The translations under genes were made by a program, and so were the position numbers. Source: Nematostella vectensis (taxonomy: Eukaryota; Cnidaria; Anthozoa; Actiniaria; Edwardsiidae). Taken from it: DNA of 64,000 bases. The stretch is taken from assembly GCF_932526225.1 (NCBI RefSeq), contig NC_064041.1:1376699-1440698 (forward strand), read 5' to 3'. The notes beneath the pieces were generated by a model. It made no database searches. It saw nothing but the letters and a program-made list of their open reading frames with translations, and was not told the origin of the DNA. Below are positions 35,461 through 47,600 of this stretch, piece after piece; the stretch's first letter is position 1, and each line of letters begins with the position of its first letter.

Positions 35461-36765
35461 CTGAATTTCCCACACCAGAGACCCATAAAAAGGTTCTTGG
35501 CTGCCACCCCTCACAGCAACTCAAATAATATTGAGTCCCCACCCATGTTCCACGCTTTAAATAATATTTGTTATTCCTACTCATTTCATTTCCTGCCCTC
35601 TCACAATCCAAAAGCTCAGAATTACATCTGGTTGTCATAGCAACAGTTTAGCTTCTCTCATAGCAAAAATAAATAAAAATAAATAAATAAAGCCATTTTC
35701 ATCAAATGTAGCTACAACAAATTTTGTAATAGATAACAAAATAGTGCAAAATATAAACCAAGCTAAAACTTCCATAAGGGATGCAAACACAAGATATACT
35801 ATTTTCATTTGGTGAGTAACAGAGGCAAAATGTGTGTTTATTGTCATTACAGTAACACCATGAACCATCATGTTTACATGCATGCGCCACCTTTTTGTAG
35901 GCTGCAAAGAAATTGAGATGACACGTGCTTCTCCATTTAAATAGAGATAGGAAATATTAGCTCTCAGAAGCTCAATTAGTTAAGGCAACACACTCTAAAC
36001 AAAGACAAAACAATCTCCTTATCTAGTTGGGAGGTATAAATTACTGAGGAAAAAAAAGATTCTATCCAACAAAGGCTTTTGCTTCTAAAAGAGCAATAAT
36101 TTTGACACAATTCACTTGATAGCGAGAGTTTCATTAAGGAAAGTTGATTGAGAACAATAAAGCTTTAAACAAATAACAAAGGATATATTGTAACTAAGTC
36201 ATTTTAGTTATTTTAGTTAATAAGTTATTTTGAGATTTTTTGAGAATATTTATATGGGAGATATCTAAAGAGCTTTTTGTAAAGAAGTATTTCTTATAAT
36301 CCAATACGGATCTTACAGGGAACTAAATGAAGCCTGGTGGATATAAACCTGTATATTTACTGAAACCAGATGGTTATAAAAAAGTAAACTCTGAATATCT
36401 AATTAAAGCTAAAACTTGGTTCAAACCGAATCGCAATAATCTTGCAAGCAAGTTGCCTGTATTGAAACAGAATATATAATAAAACAGTAAAGCAGTACAA
36501 ACATAAAGAAAATTTCTATATGATTTAGCTTGGTAGGAGGCCAATTAAAATCAAGCGCTGTTACTCAACTGTATTCTGAACACGAATAAAAGCTACAGGG
36601 TAACATCAAAATAAGTATAAAATTATGAATAATTTACTTGAAACGTCCATGTGATTTAACAAGGGTTTTAAACGCATTTTAATATATATATGTATATTTT
36701 TGGTAAAAAATCGAAATATGATCTGGTCGTATAGACGTCTGAAAATTACAGAACATATAATAAGC
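35461..36765. other. No assigned feature; one Cys-rich open stretch
   Basis: Upstream exons of the minus-strand gene may lie here but could not be fixed. On the minus strand, after an acceptor-like ctttgcag at 35902, a frame to about 35702 contains WCYCNDNKHTFCLCY and SCVCIPYG. No good donor follows and the phase does not fit the next exon. Confidence 0.3.
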
Positions 36766-37080
36766 TTAGATTCCAATCGTCTTGATTGAATCTTTAAGTG
36801 GTTTTGGTATATGCGGGTAGCTATCTATACACTGAGGACATTTATTTAAATGCCTGCGTAAATTCGGGGACAATTTCCACAATTTTAGCAACAGCGCAAA
36901 ACAATTAACCAAGTTTAGAACAGGGAAGCGAATTCGATCCCTAGAGTTTCGAGGGTATTCACGCATAGACACAAACATTAGTTGACAAAAAATAATCAGA
37001 ATTATTAGCGAAACGTTTTCCGTGTTAAAAGGCGACAACATAAGAAATGAAATGTTCTTCTTCATTCCAGGAGATGGCAT
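36766..37080 (-). CDS. Possible small membrane or secreted protein (104 aa)
   Basis: Starts MPSPGMKKNISFLML, has a hydrophobic stretch VSLIILIIFCQLMFV (about residues 23-37), then a basic region with NKCPQC and ends SIKTIGI. It could be a signal-anchored protein or a first exon, but no homologue was recognised and chance remains possible. Confidence 0.25.
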   Translation of the reverse strand: MPSPGMKKNISFLMLSPFNTENVSLIILIIFCQLMFVSMREYPRNSRDRIRFPVLNLVNCFALLLKLWKLSPNLRRHLNKCPQCIDSYPHIPKPLKDSIKTIGI

Positions 37081-38229
37081 ACAATCGTTGCGAATCCGGT
37101 CTAGAAACTAGATTTTATCCTCGAATTTTAACAGCTTTGGTTAGCAATTACAAATAAGACCACTCCGCTTGCTTACATGTAAACATGTGCAATTTACATC
37201 AAAAGCACCTAGTTTCATAATTCATAGATGGCGAATTTCATAGACATTATTGTGTTTTACTATCGGCTGATGATATGTCGTTTAGTATTTTACAACCACT
37301 CACAACCATTAAAGAATATTATTTCTTTTTACGAGTACCAGGCAAATGTTGCATAAATTCGAAACTTACAAAACAGCCACGAAATACAGTATATCACGTA
37401 CCGAATGCTTAGAATCATGTGAAGAAATCTCAGAATTATAAATCATGAATGAGACATCCCAGAAATCGCAAGTGGCAATATACACTTAATCGACACAAAT
37501 TTTACCTTCTATTCTAAGGTTCGATTTAGTGACTTCGAGGCTTCAATCGCTGAAGAAGATTCGATCGTGTGTTGAAATTGTCCCATCTGCACTGCAGCTC
37601 CGAACTCCAATGCACTCGAGTCACTCCTCGCCTTCTTCTTAAAACCACCAGCACAGATAACGTACTGATGAACTGTTAAGCCGCATAAATATATGTATCC
37701 TTCTTTCTTTTCCGAAAATACAAACAACTCGAACACCAAGGGTTCGCGGTTGTTAAACACAACAGCAACCTTTGAAACAACTGTTCAAACGTCGTCAAAT
37801 TCTTGGCTTTCCAAAATCGACAACTGCCGAAAGAACACAACCGAAAAAGATTTTAGAGAATTTACAGGCAATATAGTGTACACCTGGAGAATTCCCCGCT
37901 TTTTATAGGCGTTTTGTGTAGGTCAATTCTCCAGAGAGCTGATAGCCAGCCTAACCGGCTGTACTTATACTGTTTGCGTGTGACGTTTCCATGGGGAAAA
38001 TGACGAGAGACTGGGACGGGTAATAATGTTGTTTGCAGAAAAAAAAGGGAGAAAGAAAAAAAAAGAAAGAAAGAAAGATAATGATAATATAAAATGATAG
38101 AGAATATATGTATATGAAATCAAACAGGGAAACATATTTACACCAAATAGTGTGTTTTGGCGAGGGAACGATTTAGAATTCCTCTATAGACGACTGCCTT
38201 ATATTTCAGTAGGTATTACCCCCCTGGGG
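37081..38229. other. Non-coding; possible 5' exon region of the minus-strand gene
   Basis: A minus-strand frame (37509-37760, 83 residues, beginning MFNNREPLVFELFVF) ends in a stop just before a donor-like GAAG|gtaaaatt at about 37504. The area could be a 5' untranslated exon. A TATA-like tttttatagg is at 37900-37909. Purine-rich simple DNA lies at 38038-38078. Confidence 0.3.
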
Positions 38230-38239
38230 GAGGGGAACT

Positions 38240-38625
38240 CCCTTATATGGGCTTTATACGGGGACGTGCCGCTGGACAGGGTATGGTTTTTGACCTCTCT
38301 GTCATAAACAGGGTATACATTTCAGGCCTCTCTGTCCTGAATAGGGTATATATTTCAGGCCTCTCTGTCCTCCTGAACAGGGTACATAAAATTTAAGCAA
38401 GGCTGTCCTAAACATGGTACCGATTTGGTTGCCTTGCTAAAACTCGTAACCGCTGATCCCGCCGCCGATCTGATTGCCTTGCTTGCTCTCACGTGCTAAC
38501 AGGGTCCTAAAATCAAGGGTGTTGTCCTAAACAAGGTATGGTTTTTCAGAATTTTTGTCCTAAACAGGTCAGGTTTCAAAACCCCAGCGGCACCCCTATT
38601 CCCAAACATAGGCTGAGTCCCACCT
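38240..38625 (+). repeat. Degenerate repeats of family E (about 40-bp unit)
   Basis: cctctctgtcctgaacagggtatatatttcagg-like units recur five to six times with changes, ending in gtcctaaacaggtcaggtt...ccccagcggcacccctattcc. The end is found inverted at 39710-39800. Confidence 0.65.
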
Positions 38626-39709
38626 GGTATTAACAAAAAGTATAGCAAAAAAGGAACATTGCTTTATGTAAGAATTGAGCGACACGTGTGTTCTACAGTC
38701 TCCGTCTTGGAAGTTTGTAAATTTTCAAGGTAGAACTTTTAGGTAGATAGACGTCAAATAAAAGTTAAGAACAAACAAAAGCACCCGACGATCTTTTTAT
38801 TTCTACCACAACCGTTCGGAGAAAAGGTAGCCTAGACTTTAACAATAAAGCGTCGGGCAAGCTCTTTCTACTCTATCCGGAACTCAGCTAAAAATATTGA
38901 AATGACATTCACATTCTCCTAAAAATAAGGCATTAACTATGCCCTAATATTTGGAAAAAAACGCCCTTGTTTTTTATTTTTCGGAAAAAGACAGGCAGGT
39001 GGCTGTTGTGATATAAAGTTTTTCGCAAAGCAAAAAACGAAAAAAAAAAAACAAAAAACAGATGAATCAAAACGAAGCCCTGAATTCTCAAACACTCCCC
39101 CCCCTGAATATTCAAACAGAGATGTTTTAGGCCGCCTAGGCCAGAAATACGTATTGTATATTTTCATGCTTGCCTTGAACAGAAGGGTGTCATAAACATA
39201 TAGGTTTTGCTATCAACCACCAGGTGTTCACTTTATCGATATTTCCTTACGGCGACTTGTGCCGGCTTTGGGAAACCTAAAAGAAATCAGGGAAACGAGG
39301 TATATGGTTTCCTCTTGAGGCTTCCGAGAGTAGTTTGTTCTGAGTAGGCAAGTTTTGATTGAAGCCAAAGGCTTGTTGGATTCTATTTTGAAACTGATGT
39401 TTGTTTCAGTGTGCACTTAGTCTGTCGCAGCCCGCAGTGTACCATGGATAACTACGCCTTTATGCTGGAGAAGAACTGAAAACCACATGTGTGTGTGTGT
39501 GTGTGTGTGTGGAGGAGGCCGGGGAGACTCGACGGGTGGTTGAGAGGGGTGGGGTCCAATTCTCCACTCCGCCGCATCCATTAGCCCCGATGTGAGGGCA
39601 AACTGTTCTAGGGCGGGCTGCAATGGTTTAACATTTACGTTGCATACACGTCGCATCGCTCCCTTGCCTGTTGGCTATTAAAACAATATGAAAAACGGCC
39701 TCCAAAAGC
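38626..39709. other. No gene; (GT)n microsatellite at 39489-39511
   Basis: Short frames near 39000 and 39450 are low-complexity or lie over the GT repeat. This interval is bracketed by the inverted family E copies, so it may be the interior of a degenerate element. Confidence 0.4.
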
Positions 39710-39930
39710 AAGACATCAGCCCCTGTTTGGTACAGGGGTGTGGGTGTGGCCAGGGGCTATAATCCTGACCCTGTTTAGGACAAAGGAAAACCGATCGCGA
39801 AAAACATGTAAATAAGACCACATTATAAGATTATATTTGAATGTAAAAGCAATATAAGATATAAGTGATAAAATCGGCTGAGGACAGACAGGTTTGAAAT
39901 ATATATCCCTTATTTAGGATAAATAGCTAT
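39710..39930 (-). repeat. Family E repeat, inverted copy
   Basis: Minus-strand reading gives tttgtcctaaacagggtcag, gcccctggccacaccc and cctgtaccaaacaggggctg, matching the right end of the 38240-38625 copy. A more diverged unit (aggacagacaggtttgaaat) lies at 39873-39900. Confidence 0.6.
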
Positions 39931-40160
39931 AAATATTGTGTGCGTACCACAATCCTGTTTCGGTGAAGAAAAAATAAACATTTCTGGGTATCTTTTATCA
40001 ATCAAAATGCACACGGGCACGCTTGCTACACAGGCTTTTCTATCGACATAAACCAGGCTAGGAAAAAGTTGAATTTAGTGAACGACCGCAGTCAATTATA
40101 ATATGACGTCAGAATCAAGAGCTTTGCGCTTCCCAAAATGTGTTTGTTTACTTTTTGCAG

Positions 40161-40976
40161 ATGTGTGAAAATAAAAGTAAAGATTGCTTGCGGCCATTGA
40201 ATATCGGTGAATTGATTCGGCAAAATGATTATTATAACACTTATGGAAATTCAAAATACTCTTCTAAGTTTCATAGGTTTAATATTTTCCACAAATATAG
40301 GTATGTTATAATTGATAGTTATTCTTGAAACTTAGAGAACTGTCAACATAGAGAACTGTGAAAAAAAAAATGACGATTCTAACATGTTTTCTTGTATTAA
40401 CATTTCGGGCCTGTTGATATAAAATTGCTTGTGTAAATAATGATTTTTAGGAACTTCTCCCTTCACATCAGCCCGGTTTTTAACTGCGAACGTCAAAACG
40501 AAAAATCTTTTACTACGGGGCCCAGTCAAGGCGTTGCGCTCGATCAACACATCGAGCCCAACATTCGACAGGCATCGAGTGAAAGGATGTATCTTACCAT
40601 AAATTCGTATCGTTATTACTTAAAACAGGTAATCGTCTAGATCTGTACTTTGGGAATAGCGTTAATGGTATATTCTTACCTTGATGAGCGCTTTACACCA
40701 TGTCTTCTAAACCCGTTCCGCTAGATTTGGTCATACCATTCAAAGGCTATTCTTTCAGCACTAGGATATTTTTATCTCTGGTTACTAGAAGAGGTTTTTA
40801 TTTGTAATTATAAATGACCCGGTTTGTTATCATAGCCGTGGAAGGGCACGTTCAGCCGGTTAGGGCTCACGTACGCTCTGCCATCTGGAAAACTGATTCG
40901 CTCCCTAAGGCGTTTTGCAGAGTCGAACTTAGGGGAAACCTTCTATCATAAAAGCAAAATGGGGCAGTGGGGGTAA
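40161..40976 (+). CDS. Unrecognised three-exon gene, 152-residue product
   Basis: Exons: 40161-40300, 40451-40628 and 40836-40976. Acceptor ctttttgcag lies directly before the ATG (so an upstream untranslated exon is likely); then TATAG|gtatgt, gatttttag|GAAC, AACAG|gtaatc and ttatcatag|CCG. Phases match at both junctions (2 and 0). The stop is TAA at 40974-40976 and AATAAA follows at 41030. The product begins MCENKSKDCLRPLNIGELIR, continues NIFHKYRNFSLHISPVFN, SFTTGPSQGVALDQHIEPN, YLTINSYRYYLKQ, and ends FAESNLGETFYHKSKMGQWG. It is small, basic and rich in Tyr, Asn and Arg, with no signal peptide or membrane span. The style resembles small axonemal or microtubule-inner proteins, but I could not match a family. 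The third exon region is also open on the minus strand; splice phase, stop and poly(A) signal favour plus. Confidence 0.7.
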
Positions 40977-41029
40977 TTAAACAAAGGCAGCCAATTTTTA
41001 AGATGTTTTTTAAAGATTTTAATATCAAT

Positions 41030-41035
41030 AATAAA
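41030..41035 (+). terminator. Poly(A) signal AATAAA
   Basis: Lies 54 bases after the TAA of the 40161-40976 gene, a normal distance for a short 3' untranslated region. Confidence 0.6.
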
Positions 41036-41655
41036 GAAGACGTATAACATAAAACCGTAAACACATATCCAGAATTTTTTCAGAGGTTAGGAGGCTTCAA
41101 GATGTTATTCATAAGTCACCCTACATATTTTCTTTGTAGCTATGGAAATAGGAAAAGGTGCTCTCATGGCAGATAGCATAAGCATGTTGCTGTGATCCCT
41201 TTTGTTCTTGTCAAATCTTACTCTATAAAACATAATATTTGTAGTTATTTAAAATCATTAAATCTTGAAGCAATGTTAGTAGTCATTTTACTCTTTTAAC
41301 TTACAACCACTTCCTCAATGGAAAAAACATTTCTATAATCCATGCTCCATGGGTACCTTACAGGGGTCAAATTGTGAAATCACCTCCACTGTCAACAAAC
41401 TATGAGGATACATTTATGGGCTACCTGGGGTATACACAAACATCACTACTGTGGAAACCCTAGAGGGGGTCGAATCTACTGGTATCATCTCTAGCAAAGC
41501 TCCCCTTTACATTCTTTTCGCTATCAAGAAGCCTAGTTGCCTTTATAGGCTACCTGTGGTAATATCACACAGAAAGCCCACAAGAATAGCTCTTTTTTTT
41601 TAGTATCACTGATTCTTGAAAATTGTATTGAATGTGGTATAGATGTGATGGGAGA

Positions 41656-44600
41656 TTACGACAGAAGCTCTAGGTAGGTGACAGGGACTTTTCCTCGTTG
41701 GCTCCCACGTTCGCCAACCATCCAGTCATTGTCCATTCCGGGCACGTTGTACACTGTTATTACCTGATGGAAGATAGCATCAGACATGGTGAGCATTTAG
41801 AGACTGGTTTAACCACTTGCTTGGTGAGTAGATTTATAGCTGTATATCAAGTTTATAGCATACTTTAAAGCTGAAAATTTTTTAATAGCTAATTGTCATC
41901 ATCATCGTCATCGTCATCGTCATCATCATTAGTATTATTATTATCATTATTATGCCAATCATCAAATGACAGTTCTAGTATTTAGAGATACTATGGACCT
42001 TGGTATATTTCTACTGAACGCTAGAAAATATGTGATTGGTTTACTTATTATCTTTATTCTTAAAAATAATTAACCCTTATAGGTAGTAGTTTGGTCTAAG
42101 TGTTAGGGCCAGCGTAATGAATAGCCTGTGCAGCTGGTGGTTTTGTTGGGTTTCAGAGCAGTTTTTATCCGTGAATATGTGAAATCGTTTGTAGTTTGTG
42201 CTAGCTTTTTGTATGGCCGCGTGAGAGAGCTGGGGCAAGTGTTATGGCATCCTGACCTTTTTCCAGGTAACCATTACACTTGCCCCAGCTCTCTCGCACA
42301 GCCTTAAAAAGCTAGGAAAACAAACTACAGTAAATGTTGGAAAATTCGCGGGTCTTGGGGTCCGAGGGTTAAATCCGCGATTTAAATCGTCAGCGGTTTT
42401 TTGTAGTATTTTGTATATTAGTAGTATTTGGGGGGGTCAAAAAAACCTTGGGGTCCAAGACCTGACAGCAAATTTTCAGTGTACGCGAATTTTCCGGAAT
42501 TTTCTGATAATAAAAACAGAAACAAAACCGCCATCCATGCAGGCTACATCAACAGGGTTAAACAGTAAACACCCAATACATGTGATCTTACCTCATCAGA
42601 GAGAAGTGACAGTTCGCTGGAGTCTGTAGCATCATAGTCATACAGGACCTTGGCCTTTTTTGTCACTGACGGTCTAGGGTAAGCATTGACGTCCAACACA
42701 CCCCTGACATCAGCAGCCGAGGGTGCAGTTGGTGGTACTAGGGGTACAGAGTCCGTGGGGGGAGGGGTGCCTAGCTGGCGTTGTAGGTCCTGCATGTATT
42801 GGAAGCACTGTGCGTAGTACTGGGCCTGGGCCTCAATAAAGCTCTGTAGGGCCCGGTGGTGGTTGGCCTGTCATCACAAAAACTATCTATCATATAACAT
42901 GGATGTGCCTAAGGCAAGTTGTTACTGTGAGAGTGCACATTGTAGTAGGGGAGCAAAAATGTAATGAAAAAATATTAAAAGGTATGAAATGTTGGAGAAT
43001 ATTCAGAATGAACAAAAGTGAAGATTTTGAAGCCATAAAACCTTACAAATAAGTTGTTTGTACAAGCACATACCATAACAGTATTTCAAGCATCCCTTGA
43101 ATTTATTGTGAAAGGGGTTTTGACTTACATGTGATGTGGCAATACCATCCAGTAGCAGTTTCGTGACCTCGTACTGTCTGTCAAACTCTGCTTGGGCGAC
43201 CCGCAGCTCACTCTCAGCCTGGAGATGACACATATTTAAAAGTAGGCAGTGTTTGGTTTCCACTTAGGATTCCACTTATGATGTTTTTTTTAAAAATAGA
43301 TTACTGATGACAGAAAGTGCCTCACGATCTCCTAGGCCACAGTATTGTAGCGCCCCATGAAACAAAGGCACTTAACAATGTTCGAAGTAGTTTACTTACA
43401 AGCACGTAAGCACATGCAGCGGGGTTAAGTGTGTGGCCATGCAAGGCTTCACTTTTATCTTGCAACGTGTGGGCGAATCAAAAACAGATGTGGAAATGCA
43501 TGTGCAAGTGGCAGTTTTCAAAATTCTGTGATATTGAAATGTCCACTACATCAAAAACTGAATTTTTTTTTTTACAAAATTACTTACATACTAAAAATAA
43601 AATTGTACTACATTATAATTTGCAGACAAATTTGTAAGGGAAAAGAGACATTTTCTTGGAAATATTATTTTGCAAACGTGACTTGTTCTCTCATACATAT
43701 TTTTAGGAGAGCTTGGTGAACTAACCGCTTAGGAAGTGTTAATTAATTACCCTGAATAGGAGAGGGAGTTCCAAAATAAAAGGGCCCTCTAAGGATCAGG
43801 GAGAGGGGGTTCCAAATGATTGTTTTAACACTAGAGGGGGGATTCAAAATCTTCCCTTCCCACTTACGAACACTCCCTCAGTTGAGGATGGATGTCCGCA
43901 TAAAAGATAGCTGCTATCACAACATAATCAATGAGACAAGAAGAGGACAAAGCTTATGAGTACAAGAGGAAACAAGAAAATAGTTCAAATAAGCACAGAG
44001 TTACAGCTATCCATGTTAAAGTAGAAAAAAAAAAACTAATCAGGTCCATGGGAAATTTAACTCAGTCCAGGTCAACGTATATACAACAAGAATATTATTC
44101 TACTCTAAAATGTTTGTTAAAGCTTTGTACAGTACATGCAGAAGGGCAAAGTTTGAGGCCATGGGAAATTTAACTCAGTCCAGGTCAACGTATATACAAC
44201 AAGAATATTATTCTACTCTAAAATGTTTGTTAAAGCTTTGTACAGTACATGCAGAAGGGCAAAGTTTGAGGCCAACTTACCCGGTCATGCTCAGTAACAA
44301 GGTACAAACTACAAGAACCATTATTCTTTGCTGAGTACATCTATGGTTAGGAATTAGAGGAAGTTTGAGAAAGAAATAAGAAATAAGTTATACGAGAAAG
44401 AACTGTTACTACAAGATAAGAAGTCCACAAATACAGAAAGGCATTTAATTTTTAAAGGTAAAAGAACTATCACCCATACCCAGGTATTTATTACCTTTGT
44501 ATTCTTTACAGCCAAAATGTTTGGTGAAATATAGTAATCATGAATTTTTACTTTCATTTTTTATTATCACAGTAAAATCTGAATTTGTACCTGCTGGATC

Positions 44601-47600
44601 CTCTCTGGGGTCTGTGCCTTTCTCACTTTGGCTTTGCATGAATCCAGATCCAATCGCTTTGCTAACAGGGTCCTTCTCTCTGTCTGCAAAAAGATCCAGT
44701 ATATATAGGGGCGGCATCATAAGACCCCCTGGATCATCCGCGGGACCCCCGTATCTTACACTTGAAACCTCTGGACCATCCACTGAGCCCCTGGATTGTT
44801 CACTGGACCCCCTGGACCCTCTACTTGACCCCCCTGGACCCTCTACTTGACCCCCTGGATCCTCTACTTGACCCCCTGGATCCTCTACTTGACCCCCCTG
44901 GATCCTCTACTTGACCCCCCTGGATCCTCTACTTGACCCCCTGGATCCTCTACTTGACCCCCCTGGATCCTCTACTTGACCCCCCTGGATCCTCTACTTG
45001 ACCCCCCTGGATCTTCTACTTGACCCTCCTGGATCTTCCACTTGACCCCCCTGGATCTTCTACTTTACCCCCCGGATCCTCTACTTGACCCTCCTGAATC
45101 CTCTACTTGACCCCCCTGGATCCTCTACTTGACCCCCCTGGATCCTCTACTTGACCCTCCTGGATCCTCTACTTGACCCTCCTGGATCCTCTACTTGACC
45201 CCCCCTGGACCCTCTACTTCACCCCCCCTGGATCCTTTACTTCACCCCCTGGATCCTCTACTTGACCCCCCTGGATTCTCTACTTGACCCCCCTGGATCC
45301 TCTACTTGACCCTCCTGGATCCTCTACTTGACCCTCCTGGATCCTCTACTTGACCCCCATAGACCCTCTACTTCACCCCCCCTGGATCCTCTACTTCACC
45401 CCCTGGATCCTCTACTTCACCCCCCTGGATCCTCTACTTCACACCCCTGGATCTTCCACTTGACCCCCTGGATCCTCTACTTGACCCCCCTGGATCCTCT
45501 ACTTCACCCCCCTGGATTCTCTACTTGACCCCCCTGGATCCTCTACTTGACCCTCCTGGATCCTCTACTTGACCCTCCTGGATCCTCTACTTGACCCCCA
45601 TAGACCCTCTACTTCACCCCCCCTTGATCCTCTACTTCACCCCCTGGATCCTCTACTTCACCCCCCTGGATCCTCTACTTCATCCCCCTGGATCTTCCAC
45701 TTGACCCCCTGGATCCTCTACTTGACCCCCCTGGATCCTCTACTTGACCCCCCTGGATCTTCTACTTGACCCCCCTGGATCCTCTACTTGACCCCCCTGG
45801 ATCCTCTACTTCACCCCCCTGGATCCTCTACTTCACCCCCCTGGATCCTCTACTTGACCCCCTGGATCCTCTACTTCACCCCCCTGGATCTTCCACTTGA
45901 CGTATCACGATCCATTGGATCTATTGCTCTATACAGATTCTGGGAGATGTAAAAGGAGTGAGAGATGCACTAGCATTCTTCTTACAGATATGGTCTTCAT
46001 GTCACCCTCCAGGAAGGACTTCAAGGGGTGGAGATAGTGCGATACAGACTTTGTCATGAAGTCTCTCTCCGCAGATGCAAGCTTCTTCTCTGTTGCACCA
46101 CACTTTACAAGGGTGCTACCTGTAATGAACAACAAGATTAAAGCCACATTGTCACCCAGTTTACTTCCGGTTGATTATTTAACAATCTCCAAAGATTTTT
46201 AACAGAAAACAAGATAATTATTTCAAGATGTTTTAAATAAGGATTTTACAAGACCCTTACACAACCAATAGAAAAGAATAGAGCCGACAAACTCCTGTGT
46301 TATTGCCTAACGCTGTCAAGGGTAAAGATAAATGAATAATATTTTGTCACAGAAGTGAATAACATATATAATGTTTGGATCTATTGGAAAAATGTGAAAT
46401 TAATACCCCAGCCTTCTCAAAATCAGCTGGCTGGCAGTTCAACGAGCTGCCTCCTTTAGATGTTCGACTGTCTCGATCCAGACAGAAAGTACACTATGTT
46501 ACTTTTGTTTTGTTAGTGGGCGTCTTTGTCAACCAAACAGCCTCAAAACTTACAATACCCTGCTCCTAAAAATCTTTTTGAGAAGGCTGATACCCCCACT
46601 GCTCAAGTGGGAATTTTACATCATGATCATAGTAAAATCGGGTTAATTCTGACAAAATTCAAGAAAAAAGTATTGGTTTCTTAAAATGTGAAAGGGAGTC
46701 CCTGAATTTAGAGGTGGCCACTGTGAATGAACTTCCATACCATAACTAGTGCCAGGCCCAAGCTCGTTACCAGCATCTTCCATGATCTTGCCGAGTGTTT
46801 CAAGGTGAGTGAGGCGCTCAGGCTTTTTTTCTCCAAGCTTGGAATAGAAGTATTCTTCAGCCCTAATGCCTAGAAGACAAAGAAAAGGAGCCTAAATTGT
46901 CTAATTACCCATTGATACGTAGCACACCAAACAAGAAAAAATGTATTGAAGCAAAGTTTATCCCTCCCCACAGCTCAAGAACATGTTATATCTGGCACAA
47001 CACAATAAATAATAATTAAGATAATATCAATGATAACAGTAATAACAAAATAATAAAAACATCATAATAATTTCATTACATTTGAACTCCAAAAGTGAAA
47101 AGAGCAAACATTTATGCATAATTATCCGTTGTATGTGCCTCCAGTCAAAACCACTATAAAAATTACACACAAGCATCTTTTTTAGAATTAGACATTGATT
47201 CATAATCAAAAGAATATGAAAAAAAGAATCTGGCTCTTACAATAGAGAAGAGGAAATAAACAATTGAATCCCTTCAAGATTTATCCACTTAAGCAGTTTC
47301 GACCCTACATACATTTATTGGCTATATACCATTTTTTTTAATTAATGGACCTTATCACAACATCTAATATTGCACTTAAAAAATCACAACCTCAAAGAGA
47401 ATGCCATACTTGATTAAAAGCTTATCTTTTTTAATAAGAGTTTGCTCTTAGCAAGTCTGTGTATGCTAATGAAGGCTATGCTAATGTAAACTAAACACCA
47501 TGTATTCTACTATAAATACCACACCTTTTGCAGGTCTGTGGTAAAGTGGTAGGGAAAATATAAACAATTTATGAGTTTAACATTCAAGAAAAATAAATTG

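Noticed and set aside
39417-39656. Minus-strand frame rich in Pro and His
   Set aside because: It runs over the (GT)n microsatellite and has no family resemblance.
40808-40942. Minus-strand terminal exon (45 codons ending in TAA, with a good acceptor)
   Set aside because: No phase-compatible minus partner was found, while the plus reading joins two upstream exons in phase and has a poly(A) signal.
45328-45769. Pro/Leu-rich short frames
   Set aside because: They belong to the 21-bp minisatellite in an endophilin-B intron.
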